Of a DNA stretch of 64,000 nt, positions 38,085 through 46,706 are shown piece after piece. The stretch is from Marinobacter persicus (lineage in GTDB: Bacteria; Pseudomonadota; Gammaproteobacteria; Pseudomonadales; Oleiphilaceae). Location: positions 1 through 64,000 of the forward strand of contig NZ_PTIV01000010.1 of NCBI RefSeq assembly GCF_002934325.1, read 5' to 3'. The translations under genes and the position numbers were made by a program. The stretch's first letter is position 1, and each line of letters starts with the position of its first letter. The notes under the pieces were generated by a model. That model worked only from the letters and a program-made list of their open reading frames with translations. It was not told the DNA's origin and ran no database searches.

Positions 38085-38114
38085 GATTCGCAATGCGTAG
38101 TTAACGCTACAACC

Positions 38115-39587
38115 TTAGTCGCGAACCCGCTTCGGGAAAACCGGGTGGTCGACGCCAGCCATATCGTTCACGCAACGAATCACCTGGGCGCTGTAGCCAA
38201 ATTCGTTGTCGTACCATACGTACAGAATCAGACGGTTGCCTTCAGCAATCGTGGCCTGGGCATCCACCACGCCCGCATGGCGCGAGCCGACAAAATCGGT
38301 GGAGACCACTTCCGGCGAGTTCACGAAGTCGATCTGCTTCTGCAGCTCGGAATGCAGGGCCATGTCGCGCAGGTAGTCGTTGACCATATCAACGTCCACA
38401 TCTTTCTTCAGGTTCAGGTTCAGAATGGCCATGGACACGTTTGGTGTCGGAACCCGGATGGCGTTACCGCTCAGCTTGCCCTTCAGCTCCGGCAGCGCCT
38501 TGGCCACAGCCTTGGCAGCACCGGTTTCGGTGATCACCATGTTCAGCGGCGCAGAACGGCCACGACGGCTGCCCTTGTGGTAGTTATCGATCAGGTTCTG
38601 GTCATTGGTATAGGAGTGAACAGTCTCAACGTGACCATTCTCAATGCCGAACTCGTCGTTGATCGCCTTGAGGACCGGCGTAATGGCGTTAGTAGTACAG
38701 GAGGCAGCCGACAGAATTTTGTCGTCCTCGGTGATGGAATCGCTGTTGATACCATACACGATGTTCTTGATGTCGCCCTTGCCCGGCGCGGTCAGGATAA
38801 CCCGGCTGACGCCCTTGGATTTCAGGTGCAGACCCAGGCCGTCTTCGTCGCGCCAGATACCGGTGTTATCGATAACGATGGCGTTGTTGATATCGTACTG
38901 GGTGTAGTCCACCTTATCCGGACCATCGGAGTAGATCACCTTGATGTAGTTACCGTTGGCGATCAGCGCGGAATTTTCCTCGTCCACGGTAATGGTACCG
39001 TCGAACGGACCGTGAACCGAGTCGCGGCGCAGCAGGCTGGCACGCTTCTGCAAGTCATTTGCCGCACCGCCCTTGCGCACAACAATCGCCCGCAGACGCA
39101 GGTTGGCACCGCCGCCAGCTTTTTCGATCAGGATGCGGGCCAGCAAACGACCAATACGACCGAAGCCGTACAGGACCACGTCTTTGGTGTCCCGGACGTC
39201 CTGGTCGGCACATTCGGCTTTATACTGACCAACAATCGGCCCGATTTCCTGCTTCAGGAATTCGGTGAGATCGCTCATACCGCTTTCCTTGAACTTAACC
39301 GCCAGCTTGCCGATGTCCACGTGGCCACGGCCCAGCTCAAGCTTGTCCATCGCTTCCAGAATCGGCAGAGTGTCGCAAACAGACAGCTCGCTATCTTCCA
39401 CCTGACGCACGAACCGGTGAGCACGAATAATATCAATCACCGACTGGTTGATGATCGCACGGCCATAAACAGACGTAACAACGTTGTTCTTGCGATTCAG
39501 CCGGCCGATCAACGGGATCATGGCTTCGGCGGTGGACTCTCGTTCGGTCCAGTTAGACAGGTGCTGGTTGATCTGTTCGTGACTCAC
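38115..39587 (-). CDS. gap: glyceraldehyde-3-phosphate dehydrogenase with N-terminal extension
   Basis: This 490-residue enzyme is about 150 residues longer than ordinary GAPDH. The extra N-terminal region (1-135) has no domain I recognise. The Rossmann motif G-F-G-R-I-G is at 141-146, and catalytic Cys297 lies in S-C-T-T-N-A. After the second strand the sequence reads A-I-V-V-R-K-G, without the Asp that usually selects NAD+, so NADP(H) use is possible (inference). GTG at 39587 has GAGG 8 nt upstream; a TTG at 39638 would add 17 residues. The same long GAPDH sits next to mfd in Pseudomonas. Confidence 0.9.
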   Translation of the reverse strand: MSHEQINQHLSNWTERESTAEAMIPLIGRLNRKNNVVTSVYGRAIINQSVIDIIRAHRFVRQVEDSELSVCDTLPILEAMDKLELGRGHVDIGKLAVKFKESGMSDLTEFLKQEIGPIVGQYKAECADQDVRDTKDVVLYGFGRIGRLLARILIEKAGGGANLRLRAIVVRKGGAANDLQKRASLLRRDSVHGPFDGTITVDEENSALIANGNYIKVIYSDGPDKVDYTQYDINNAIVIDNTGIWRDEDGLGLHLKSKGVSRVILTAPGKGDIKNIVYGINSDSITEDDKILSAASCTTNAITPVLKAINDEFGIENGHVETVHSYTNDQNLIDNYHKGSRRGRSAPLNMVITETGAAKAVAKALPELKGKLSGNAIRVPTPNVSMAILNLNLKKDVDVDMVNDYLRDMALHSELQKQIDFVNSPEVVSTDFVGSRHAGVVDAQATIAEGNRLILYVWYDNEFGYSAQVIRCVNDMAGVDHPVFPKRVRD

Positions 39588-39660
39588 GGTTGTGACCTCG
39601 TTTCGCACTGAAAATAATTTGGGGCGCGTATTATCCAATTTAAGGAGCCTCTAAACAACT

Positions 39661-39685
39661 CCGGATCACCTCTGGTGAGCTCCGG
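39661..39685. repeat. imperfect inverted repeat in gap/mfd intergenic region
   Basis: CCGGATCACC-TCT-GGTGA-(GC)-TCCGG forms a 10-bp stem with a 2-nt bulge. It lies midway in the 212-nt region between divergent gap and mfd. It could be an operator for either gene. There is no T run for termination. Confidence 0.4.
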
Positions 39686-39799
39686 GGGCAAATGATCTGG
39701 GCACAACCACGTACCCGCTGCCATGACACTGCAACACCCGGGCGCTAGAATAGCGCCGCCCAGGTTTCAGACTCATTCATTCAGGAGATGTTCCGGCCC

Positions 39800-42700
39800 A
39801 TGAGCAAAGGTTCTTCCCAGGCTTCATCCTTGCCCTGCCAGCTTCTGGCGCCAAAGGCGCCGGAAAATCCCGCCGATCACCGGAAGTGGGGTGAGCTGCA
39901 TGGCTGCAGTGATGCGCTGGCGATCTGCGAAAGCGCAAGAACCCGCAAGGGGCTCACCCTGGTAGTCACCCGCAGCACGGATGAAGCCATCCGGCTCGAA
40001 CAGGCCATCCGCTTCTTCCTCAACCTACCGCCCGAGGAAGATGGCGCCACGGTTACCGAAGAGGGGCTGGAACTGCTTTCACTGCCGGACTGGGAAACCC
40101 TGCCCTACGACTTGTTCTCGCCGCACCAGGACATCACATCGCGGCGTCTGCGTACTCTGCACCGGCTGCCCTCCACCCAACACGGCATATTGGTGGTACC
40201 GGCGCGCACGCTTATGCACCGACTGGCGCCGCCCAGCTATCTGCAGGGCAACACCCTGCTACTGGAAGTGGGCCAGACCCTGGATATCGACAGCTGGCGC
40301 CTGCAGCTGGAAGCCGCTGGCTACCACCACACCGAAAACGTGTACGAACACGGCGAGTACGCCGTGCGCGGGGCCATTCTCGACATTTACCCCATGGGCT
40401 CGAACCTGCCCTTCCGGATTGACCTGTTCGATGACGAAATCGAAACTCTGCGCACCTTCGACCCGGAAACCCAGCGCTCCATTGACCGCATCGAGCAGAT
40501 CGAACTGCTGCCGGCCAATGAATTTCCGTGGCACAAAGAAGCACGCTCAGGCTTCCGCAACCGCTGGTTCGAGCACTTTCCCAACGCGGACAAGAACGCG
40601 CCGGTCTATCAGGACATCAGCAACGGCATCACACCGCCCGGCATCGAGTATTACCTGCCGCTGTTCTTTGATGAAACCGCTACCCTGTTTGACTACCTGC
40701 CGGGCAGCACCCTGGTCTTCACCGCCGACGGCCTGAACGACGCGGTGGCCGCCTTTGACGCCGAAACCCGCGCGCGCTACGAAGACCGCCGGCACGACCG
40801 TTTCCGTCCAATTCTGCCCCCGGACGAGCTGTTCCTGCAGCAGGACGAAGTATTTGGCCAGTTCAAGCAATACCCCCGCGTTACCTGCGCAGCGAACGAA
40901 CTGCAGGGAGCGGCGACTCACAACTGTAATACCGACTCCCTGCCGGATGTAGCCATGGACGGTCGCGCGGCAGACCCAGCCGCCCGACTGAAACGTTTTC
41001 TCAACGATTTCTCCGGCCGGGTCCTGATCTGTGCCGAATCGTCCGGGCGGCGTGAAGCGCTGATTGAAAATCTGGCCGACCATCAACTGAAACCGGCCAC
41101 CGTCAGCAACTGGGACGCATTCCTCAGGGACGACCGTCACACCCTGGCCATCACCATCGCCCCGATGGAACAGGGCATGGTGCTTCCCGGCCAGCACCTG
41201 GCACTGATCACGGAAACCGCCCTGTTCGGCGAGCAGGTGCTGCAACGCCGTCGTCGGGAAAAGCCCACCGAGGTGGACGACTCCGGCTACCGGGATTTGT
41301 CGGAGCTCCGAATTGGCTCCCCCGTCGTACACATTGATCACGGCGTGGGCCGCTACAAGGGCCTGGAAACCATTGCCGCCGGGGGCGAATCCAACGAATT
41401 CCTGACCCTGGAATACGCCGGCGGCTCAAAACTCTATGTGCCGGTGTCGAACCTGCACCTGATCTCACGCTACACGGGCACCGACGAGGAACACGCCCCG
41501 TTGCACAAGCTGGGCACCGAGCGCTGGAGCAACGCCAAGCAGAAAGCCCTGGAAAAGATTCGCGACACCGCCGCCGAGCTGCTGGATGTCTACGCCCGGC
41601 GCGAGGCCCGCAAGGGGTTCCAGTTCGAGGACCCGAAAGAAGCCTATCGCGCGTTCGCCGCCGGCTTCCCCTTCGAGGAAACCCCGGACCAGCAAGTCGC
41701 CATCCAGGCCGTGTTCGAGGACATGACCAGCGAGCAGCCCATGGATCGCCTTGTCTGCGGCGATGTGGGCTTCGGCAAGACCGAAGTGGCCATGCGCGCC
41801 GCCTTCCTGGCCACCTGGTCCGGCAAGCAGGTCGCCGTCCTGGTGCCCACTACCCTGCTGGCCCAGCAGCATTACGAATCCTTCCGGGACCGTTTCTCGG
41901 ACACGCCGGTGCAGGTGGAACTACTGAGCCGCTTCCGCAGCGGCAAGCAGACCACCAAGGCCATGGAGGCGATTGAGGAAGGAAAAGCCGATATCGTCAT
42001 TGGTACCCACAAGCTGCTGCAGGGCGACATCAAGTTCAAGAACCTGGGCCTGGTGATTATCGACGAAGAGCACCGTTTTGGTGTCCAGCAGAAAGAAAAA
42101 CTGAAGGCCCTGCGGGCGGAAGTGGACATGCTCAACCTGACCGCCACGCCCATTCCCCGCACCCTGAACATGGCCATGGGTCACCTGCGGGACCTGTCGA
42201 TCATCGCCACCCCACCGGCCCGACGCCTGTCGGTTAAAACCTTCGTGCGCCAGCGTGACGACGTCATGACCAAGGAAGCCATCCTTCGGGAAATCCTGCG
42301 GGGCGGGCAGGTGTATTTCCTGCACAACGATGTCGCCACCATCGAAAAGACCGCCGAGGATATCCGCAACCTGGTGCCCGAAGCCCGGGTGGCAGTCGCC
42401 CACGGCCAGATGCGCGAGCGCCAGCTCGAACAGATCATGTCGGACTTCTACCACAAGCGCTTCAACGTGTTGGTGTGTACCACCATCGTGGAAACCGGCA
42501 TCGACATCCCAAGCGCCAACACCATCATCATCGAGCGTGCTGATAAATTTGGCCTGGCCCAGTTGCACCAGCTCCGGGGCCGTGTGGGACGCTCCCACCA
42601 CCAGGCCTATGCCTACCTGCTGACACCGCCGCCCAAGAGCCTGTCAGCCGACGCCAAAAAACGCCTGGATGCCATCGCTGAAGCCCAGGACCTGGGCGCC

Positions 42701-43336
42701 GGCTTCATGCTCGCCACCCACGACCTGGAAATCCGGGGTGCGGGTGAGTTGCTGGGCGAGGAGCAGAGCGGTCAGATCGAAACCATCGGCTTCAGCCTGT
42801 ATATGCAGTTGCTCGACGAAGCCGTAAAAGCCATCCGCGAGGGCCGCACGCCCAACGCAGAGCTGCCCCTGAGTCATGGCACCGAGATGAACCTGCGTAT
42901 TCCGGCGCTGATTCCCGACGACTATCTGCCGGATGTCCATAACCGTCTGATGCTCTACAAGCGCATTGCCAGCGTGAAGAATGAGGAAGAGTTGAAGGAA
43001 TTGCAGGTGGAAATGATTGACCGCTTCGGCCTGCTGCCCGAGCCCGCGAAGAACCTGGTAAACCAGACCCGTCTGCGCATCAAGGCTGAAGCCCTGGGTA
43101 TCGACAAGGTGGATGCCGGTAAAGAATGGGTGCGCCTGGAATTCGGCCCCTCCACCCCGGTCGATCCGCTGGAACTGGTAAAAAAGGTGCAATCCGCGCC
43201 GGACACCTACCGGCTCGAAGGCGCCAACACCTTCCGCTTCCGGCTGAATGATGATTCCACCAGTGGTAAACTCGATGCCATTGCCGCCATGCTCAGCGAA
43301 CTGGCCCCGTCAGACACTTCACAAAAGGCCTCCTGA
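39800..43336 (+). CDS. mfd: transcription-repair coupling factor Mfd
   Basis: This 1178-residue translocase removes RNA polymerase stalled at DNA damage and recruits UvrA. The order is complete: UvrB-like N-terminal domains, an RNA-polymerase-interacting region near 500, helicase motif I G-D-V-G-F-G-K-T-E near 655, D-E-E-H-R-F-G, T-A-T-P-I-P-R-T, R-G-R-V-G-R, and the C-terminal TRCF domain. The frame also contains an ATG at 39788 directly abutting AGGAG; I prefer 39800 (M-S-K-G-S-S) as a more usual initiation distance, though 12 nt is long. It is divergent from gap. Confidence 0.97.
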   Translation: MSKGSSQASSLPCQLLAPKAPENPADHRKWGELHGCSDALAICESARTRKGLTLVVTRSTDEAIRLEQAIRFFLNLPPEEDGATVTEEGLELLSLPDWETLPYDLFSPHQDITSRRLRTLHRLPSTQHGILVVPARTLMHRLAPPSYLQGNTLLLEVGQTLDIDSWRLQLEAAGYHHTENVYEHGEYAVRGAILDIYPMGSNLPFRIDLFDDEIETLRTFDPETQRSIDRIEQIELLPANEFPWHKEARSGFRNRWFEHFPNADKNAPVYQDISNGITPPGIEYYLPLFFDETATLFDYLPGSTLVFTADGLNDAVAAFDAETRARYEDRRHDRFRPILPPDELFLQQDEVFGQFKQYPRVTCAANELQGAATHNCNTDSLPDVAMDGRAADPAARLKRFLNDFSGRVLICAESSGRREALIENLADHQLKPATVSNWDAFLRDDRHTLAITIAPMEQGMVLPGQHLALITETALFGEQVLQRRRREKPTEVDDSGYRDLSELRIGSPVVHIDHGVGRYKGLETIAAGGESNEFLTLEYAGGSKLYVPVSNLHLISRYTGTDEEHAPLHKLGTERWSNAKQKALEKIRDTAAELLDVYARREARKGFQFEDPKEAYRAFAAGFPFEETPDQQVAIQAVFEDMTSEQPMDRLVCGDVGFGKTEVAMRAAFLATWSGKQVAVLVPTTLLAQQHYESFRDRFSDTPVQVELLSRFRSGKQTTKAMEAIEEGKADIVIGTHKLLQGDIKFKNLGLVIIDEEHRFGVQQKEKLKALRAEVDMLNLTATPIPRTLNMAMGHLRDLSIIATPPARRLSVKTFVRQRDDVMTKEAILREILRGGQVYFLHNDVATIEKTAEDIRNLVPEARVAVAHGQMRERQLEQIMSDFYHKRFNVLVCTTIVETGIDIPSANTIIIERADKFGLAQLHQLRGRVGRSHHQAYAYLLTPPPKSLSADAKKRLDAIAEAQDLGAGFMLATHDLEIRGAGELLGEEQSGQIETIGFSLYMQLLDEAVKAIREGRTPNAELPLSHGTEMNLRIPALIPDDYLPDVHNRLMLYKRIASVKNEEELKELQVEMIDRFGLLPEPAKNLVNQTRLRIKAEALGIDKVDAGKEWVRLEFGPSTPVDPLELVKKVQSAPDTYRLEGANTFRFRLNDDSTSGKLDAIAAMLSELAPSDTSQKAS

Positions 43337-43360
43337 GCCCGAACGAATCACCTGGAGTTA

Positions 43361-44197
43361 ATGCCCTTGCAAACCCAACGATTCCACCTCAAACACACAG
43401 CGCTGGCCCTGGCTTTCGCCACATTCGCGACAGGTTCCGCGCTGGCCCAGACGCAACCCGAGGGCGCCCTGCCCGAAGAGATCCCTGAGCATTATTACCG
43501 GGCCGAACTGGTGATTCTGGAACGCGTGATTGACCCTGCCCTGGTTGAGGAGAAAATGGCCGGCAAGCAGGTGGAGCCTCCGGTCAGCTCCGACACCAAC
43601 CTTTGGGTGGAAGGCGAAAACAACACCCGTTCAACGGATCTGGAGCTGGTTGATACCAGCGAGCTTCACCTGAACCAGGCCGTGCAACGCCTGGAGCGCA
43701 GTGGCAACTACCAGGTACTGGCGGCGGCAGGCTGGTATCAGGGTTTCCCGCCCGATTATGACAGCGGCCCCATGCGGGTGGCGATGGGCGACTGGCTCGA
43801 AGCCGCAGATCAGCGGGAGGTGGATGGCTACATCAGCATCGAGCGCCGGCGTTACCTTCATGTCGGCGTCCACCTGAATCACTGGCAGGTGACGGAAGAA
43901 GCACTGCAGGAGGCCCAAGCCCAGACAGAGGCCAATGCGGCCGCCACCGGGCCCACACAGGACGCGGCAACCGGCACACCCGCAGGACAGTCACAACCGA
44001 CAGAGAACGATCAGGGTCAGCCGAACCCAACGACCGTACCAACTGATTCAGCAGTCCCGGTAAACCCGGAGTTGGTCACCTGGATTCGGGAAACCCGCCG
44101 GATGCGCAGCGGGGAGATTCACTTTATCGACTCCCCCACCATCGGCGTACTGGTGTATTTCGAGCCTATTGAGCAGACGGAGCAGGAAGAGGAGTAA
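43361..44197 (+). CDS. csiV: CsiV-like periplasmic protein
   Basis: This 278-residue exported protein has a signal peptide (cleavage near A-L-A-Q-T, residue 30). The Y-R-A-E-L-V-I-L-E-R opening and the C-terminal S-G-E-I-H-F-I-D-S-P-x-x-G-V-L-V segment are typical of the CsiV family. In Vibrio cholerae CsiV binds LpoA and supports septal peptidoglycan synthesis. A Gln/Thr/Pro-rich low-complexity stretch occupies about 185-228. It follows mfd by 24 nt. Its last 32 bp overlap the convergent phosphorylase gene. Confidence 0.85.
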   Translation: MPLQTQRFHLKHTALALAFATFATGSALAQTQPEGALPEEIPEHYYRAELVILERVIDPALVEEKMAGKQVEPPVSSDTNLWVEGENNTRSTDLELVDTSELHLNQAVQRLERSGNYQVLAAAGWYQGFPPDYDSGPMRVAMGDWLEAADQREVDGYISIERRRYLHVGVHLNHWQVTEEALQEAQAQTEANAAATGPTQDAATGTPAGQSQPTENDQGQPNPTTVPTDSAVPVNPELVTWIRETRRMRSGEIHFIDSPTIGVLVYFEPIEQTEQEEE

Positions 44198-44960
44198 GCT
44201 GGCCGAGGCCGGCAACCGACTGTTCCAGTATCTGCTTGACCCCGGACATGCCCTGGTTGATCGCCTCTTCGATCTCCGCCATGGTGATGATGTCCTCGGT
44301 CTTGCCCGCGGCCCAGTTGACCACCAGCCCCAGACACACGTACCGCATGCCCAGCTCGGCCGCCAACACGGCCTCGGGCATGCCAGTCATACCCACCAGA
44401 TCGCACCCATCCCGCTCAAGGCGCCGAATCTCTGCCGCAGTTTCCAGTCGGGGGCCCTGGGTGGCGCCGTAAACGCCAAAATCCGAGAATGACACGTCGA
44501 GCTCCCGCGCAGCGGCAATCAGCTGCTCACGGGCGGAATCATCATAGGGATGGGTAAAGTCAATGTGGGTAACATGCTCCAGATCGCCTTCGAAAAAGGT
44601 GCTGGCGCGGCCCCAGGTGTAGTCAATCAACTGGTCGGGCACGACAACCTGCGCCGGCCCCATCTCTGAATGAATCCCACCAACAGCATTGACACCCACC
44701 ACGGTACGAACACCGGCGTCGTACAGGGCCTGTATGTTGGCCCGGTAATTAACCTGGTGCGGCGGGATACGATGCGGGTTGCCGTGACGGGCCAGAAAAA
44801 TCACCGGCTGCTTGCCCAGGCTGCCAAATACCAGCTTGTCGGAAGGCTCGCCCCACTGATTCGGGGTGGCCTGCTCACGCTCAATTGCCAGATCTTTGAG
44901 GGTGGTCAAGCCGGTTCCCCCAATAATTCCAACCGGCGGGGTCTGTTCAGACGGATTCAT
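44166..44960 (-). CDS. S-methyl-5'-thioinosine phosphorylase
   Basis: This 264-residue purine-nucleoside-phosphorylase-family enzyme resembles methylthioadenosine phosphorylase: G-I-I-G-G-T-G near 11, R-H-G-N-P-H-R near 58, and M-T-G-M-P-E-A near 191. At the base-binding position it has N215 (V-V-N-W-A-A) where adenine-specific MTAPs have Asp, which favours 6-oxopurines. With the conserved position near mfd and psrA, this points to the methylthioinosine enzyme known as PA3004 in Pseudomonas aeruginosa. It would act after deamination in polyamine and quorum-signal by-product salvage. Its start overlaps the mscS stop by 4 nt. Confidence 0.86.
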   Translation of the reverse strand: MNPSEQTPPVGIIGGTGLTTLKDLAIEREQATPNQWGEPSDKLVFGSLGKQPVIFLARHGNPHRIPPHQVNYRANIQALYDAGVRTVVGVNAVGGIHSEMGPAQVVVPDQLIDYTWGRASTFFEGDLEHVTHIDFTHPYDDSAREQLIAAARELDVSFSDFGVYGATQGPRLETAAEIRRLERDGCDLVGMTGMPEAVLAAELGMRYVCLGLVVNWAAGKTEDIITMAEIEEAINQGMSGVKQILEQSVAGLGQLTPLPAPSAQ

Positions 44961-46183
44961 TCACCTTCTCCTGACTCGGATTCACCATCAGACGGGGCAT
45001 CACCCGATTTCGTGTTGTCACTCGACTTCCTGGCCTCGGCCGGCTCTCTGGAGTCCCGTGTTTGATCTCGCTCCTCACTGGCCAACCGGACCCCATCGGG
45101 CAGATGCAGCGTACGGGTCGGGAAGGCCACCTCGGCACCGTAACTCTCGATAATGTCACTGATCCTCAACAGGATCTCCTCCTTCACCTGATGGAAGCGG
45201 ACCCAAACTGTGGTCTTGGTAAAGGTGTACACCATGATATCCAGTGAGGAGGCGTTGAACGTGAGGAAATTGACGATCAGGGTCTGATCGGTATCAATTT
45301 CGTCGTGGTTCTCCAGCATGTCGCGGATATCATCCACGATCTTCTTCATGGAGCGGACATCGGCATAGCGAATACCGATAGTCTCGTAGATACGACGGTT
45401 ATGCATGCGAGAGGGGTTTTCCACCGCAATCGTGGTAAAGGTGGAGTTGGGCACATACAGTGGCCGCTGATCAAAGGTACGAATGGTCGTCAGGCGCCAG
45501 CCAATCTGCTCCACGGTGCCCTCAATCTCACGGTCGGGGGAGCGAATCCAGTCGCCGACCTTGAAAGGCCGGTCCAGGTGAATAATGAACCCGCCAAAGA
45601 AGTTGGCCAACAGGTCTTTGGCGGCAAAGCCGATGGCAATACCACCCACGCCACCAAAGGCCAGTACACCGGAAATACTGAAGCCCAGTGTCTGCAGGGC
45701 CGTCAGGATGGCGGTGATCGCAATGACCGCCCGCAGCAGTTTGCTGATGGCATTCACCGTGGTGAAGTCCATCGGCTTACGCATTTTCAACGGCGATACC
45801 AGCGTACGCTCAACCTGTTTGACCAGGCCAAACAACGCCCAGACCACCACCAGGATAAAACCTACCTGCAGCATGGTGGCGTTCGCCTTGAACACCTCCG
45901 CCTCGGAAAACCGATGGGCAACTTCCGCGGCCCAGTAAACACCCTGCAGCCAGACAAAGGCCACCATCGGCCTGCGGGCCGCATGCAATATCGCGTCATC
46001 CCAGAGGTTGCTGGTTTTGGCGAACTTTTTCTCCAGCCGAAGGATAATCCGACTGACCGCAAAGGAAACAATGGCCGTGGACAGGACCACCACGAAAACC
46101 AGAATGCCCGCCCGCCAGGCTTCTGACAGCAAGCCGAACTCTTTGATCCAGCTGTTCAGGTGGCTCACCATTTCGCCGATCAT
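44957..46183 (-). CDS. MscS-family mechanosensitive channel
   Basis: This 408-residue inner-membrane protein has about five helices (near 22-42, 65-90, 95-115, 135-155 and 160-185). The pore-lining helix contains G-G-V-G-G-I-A-I-G-F-A-A-K-D-L-L-A-N-F-F-G-G, followed by the beta domain (F-K-V-G-D-W-I). It is larger than MscS (286) and nearer to YnaI/YbdG-type channels. It should release solutes on osmotic downshock. The C-terminal 45 residues are charged and Ser/Glu-rich. GAGGA precedes the ATG. It lies 22 nt after the L,D-transpeptidase gene. Confidence 0.92.
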   Translation of the reverse strand: MIGEMVSHLNSWIKEFGLLSEAWRAGILVFVVVLSTAIVSFAVSRIILRLEKKFAKTSNLWDDAILHAARRPMVAFVWLQGVYWAAEVAHRFSEAEVFKANATMLQVGFILVVVWALFGLVKQVERTLVSPLKMRKPMDFTTVNAISKLLRAVIAITAILTALQTLGFSISGVLAFGGVGGIAIGFAAKDLLANFFGGFIIHLDRPFKVGDWIRSPDREIEGTVEQIGWRLTTIRTFDQRPLYVPNSTFTTIAVENPSRMHNRRIYETIGIRYADVRSMKKIVDDIRDMLENHDEIDTDQTLIVNFLTFNASSLDIMVYTFTKTTVWVRFHQVKEEILLRISDIIESYGAEVAFPTRTLHLPDGVRLASEERDQTRDSREPAEARKSSDNTKSGDAPSDGESESGEGE

Positions 46184-46205
46184 GCTCTTCCTCTGAAACG
46201 TCCGT

Positions 46206-46706
46206 TCACTGAATTATGACCCGCATACCGGGCTCGACCTGTTCAAACAGTTCAGCAATATCATGATTGCGCATGCGGATACAGCCATGACTCCGGGCAA
46301 CACCCATCGGCTCGGTATCCGGAGTGCCATGAATGTATATGAAGCGTCGGAAGGTATCCACACCGGGGCCACGATTCACTCCCCACTCCCGACCACAGAG
46401 CCAGAGAATGCGGGTCAGTATCCAGTCCCGTTGCGGATGGGCGCGCGCCAGGTCCGGGGAGTAGCATTCCCCCGTGGGGCGCCGGGCGATGAAGACCGTA
46501 TTCAGGGGAGCATTTCCGCCAATCCTGGCCCGGATGTAGTGCTCACCCCTGGGGGTACAGCCGCTGCCGTCCTGTTCGCCAGCCCCATTCAAGGCCGTGG
46601 AGACCGGGTAACACTGCCCGACCGTACCGTCAGCGGCCACCAGCTCCAGCGTCTGGGCCTCCAGGTTGATTCGAATGAGTGCACTGCCGGGAAATGTGAT
46701 CGTCAC
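46206..46706 (-). CDS. L,D-transpeptidase (YkuD domain), no signal peptide
   Basis: This 166-residue YkuD-domain protein has the active site I-H126-G-T and S139-H140-G-C142-I-R-M. Such enzymes make 3-3 peptidoglycan cross-links or attach lipoproteins, using Cys142. No signal peptide or membrane helix is visible from the GTG at 46706, which is unusual for an enzyme acting in the periplasm. A non-classical export route, a cytosolic recycling role, or a misplaced start are possible, but the start overlaps the psrA stop (GTGA), leaving no room upstream without reading into psrA. Confidence 0.86.
   Translation of the reverse strand: MTITFPGSALIRINLEAQTLELVAADGTVGQCYPVSTALNGAGEQDGSGCTPRGEHYIRARIGGNAPLNTVFIARRPTGECYSPDLARAHPQRDWILTRILWLCGREWGVNRGPGVDTFRRFIYIHGTPDTEPMGVARSHGCIRMRNHDIAELFEQVEPGMRVIIQ

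Noticed and set aside
38145..39611. A 488-codon open frame opposite the GAPDH gene
   Set aside because: It is an antisense shadow; the plus-strand product has no motif, and the gene on the minus strand has catalytic residues.
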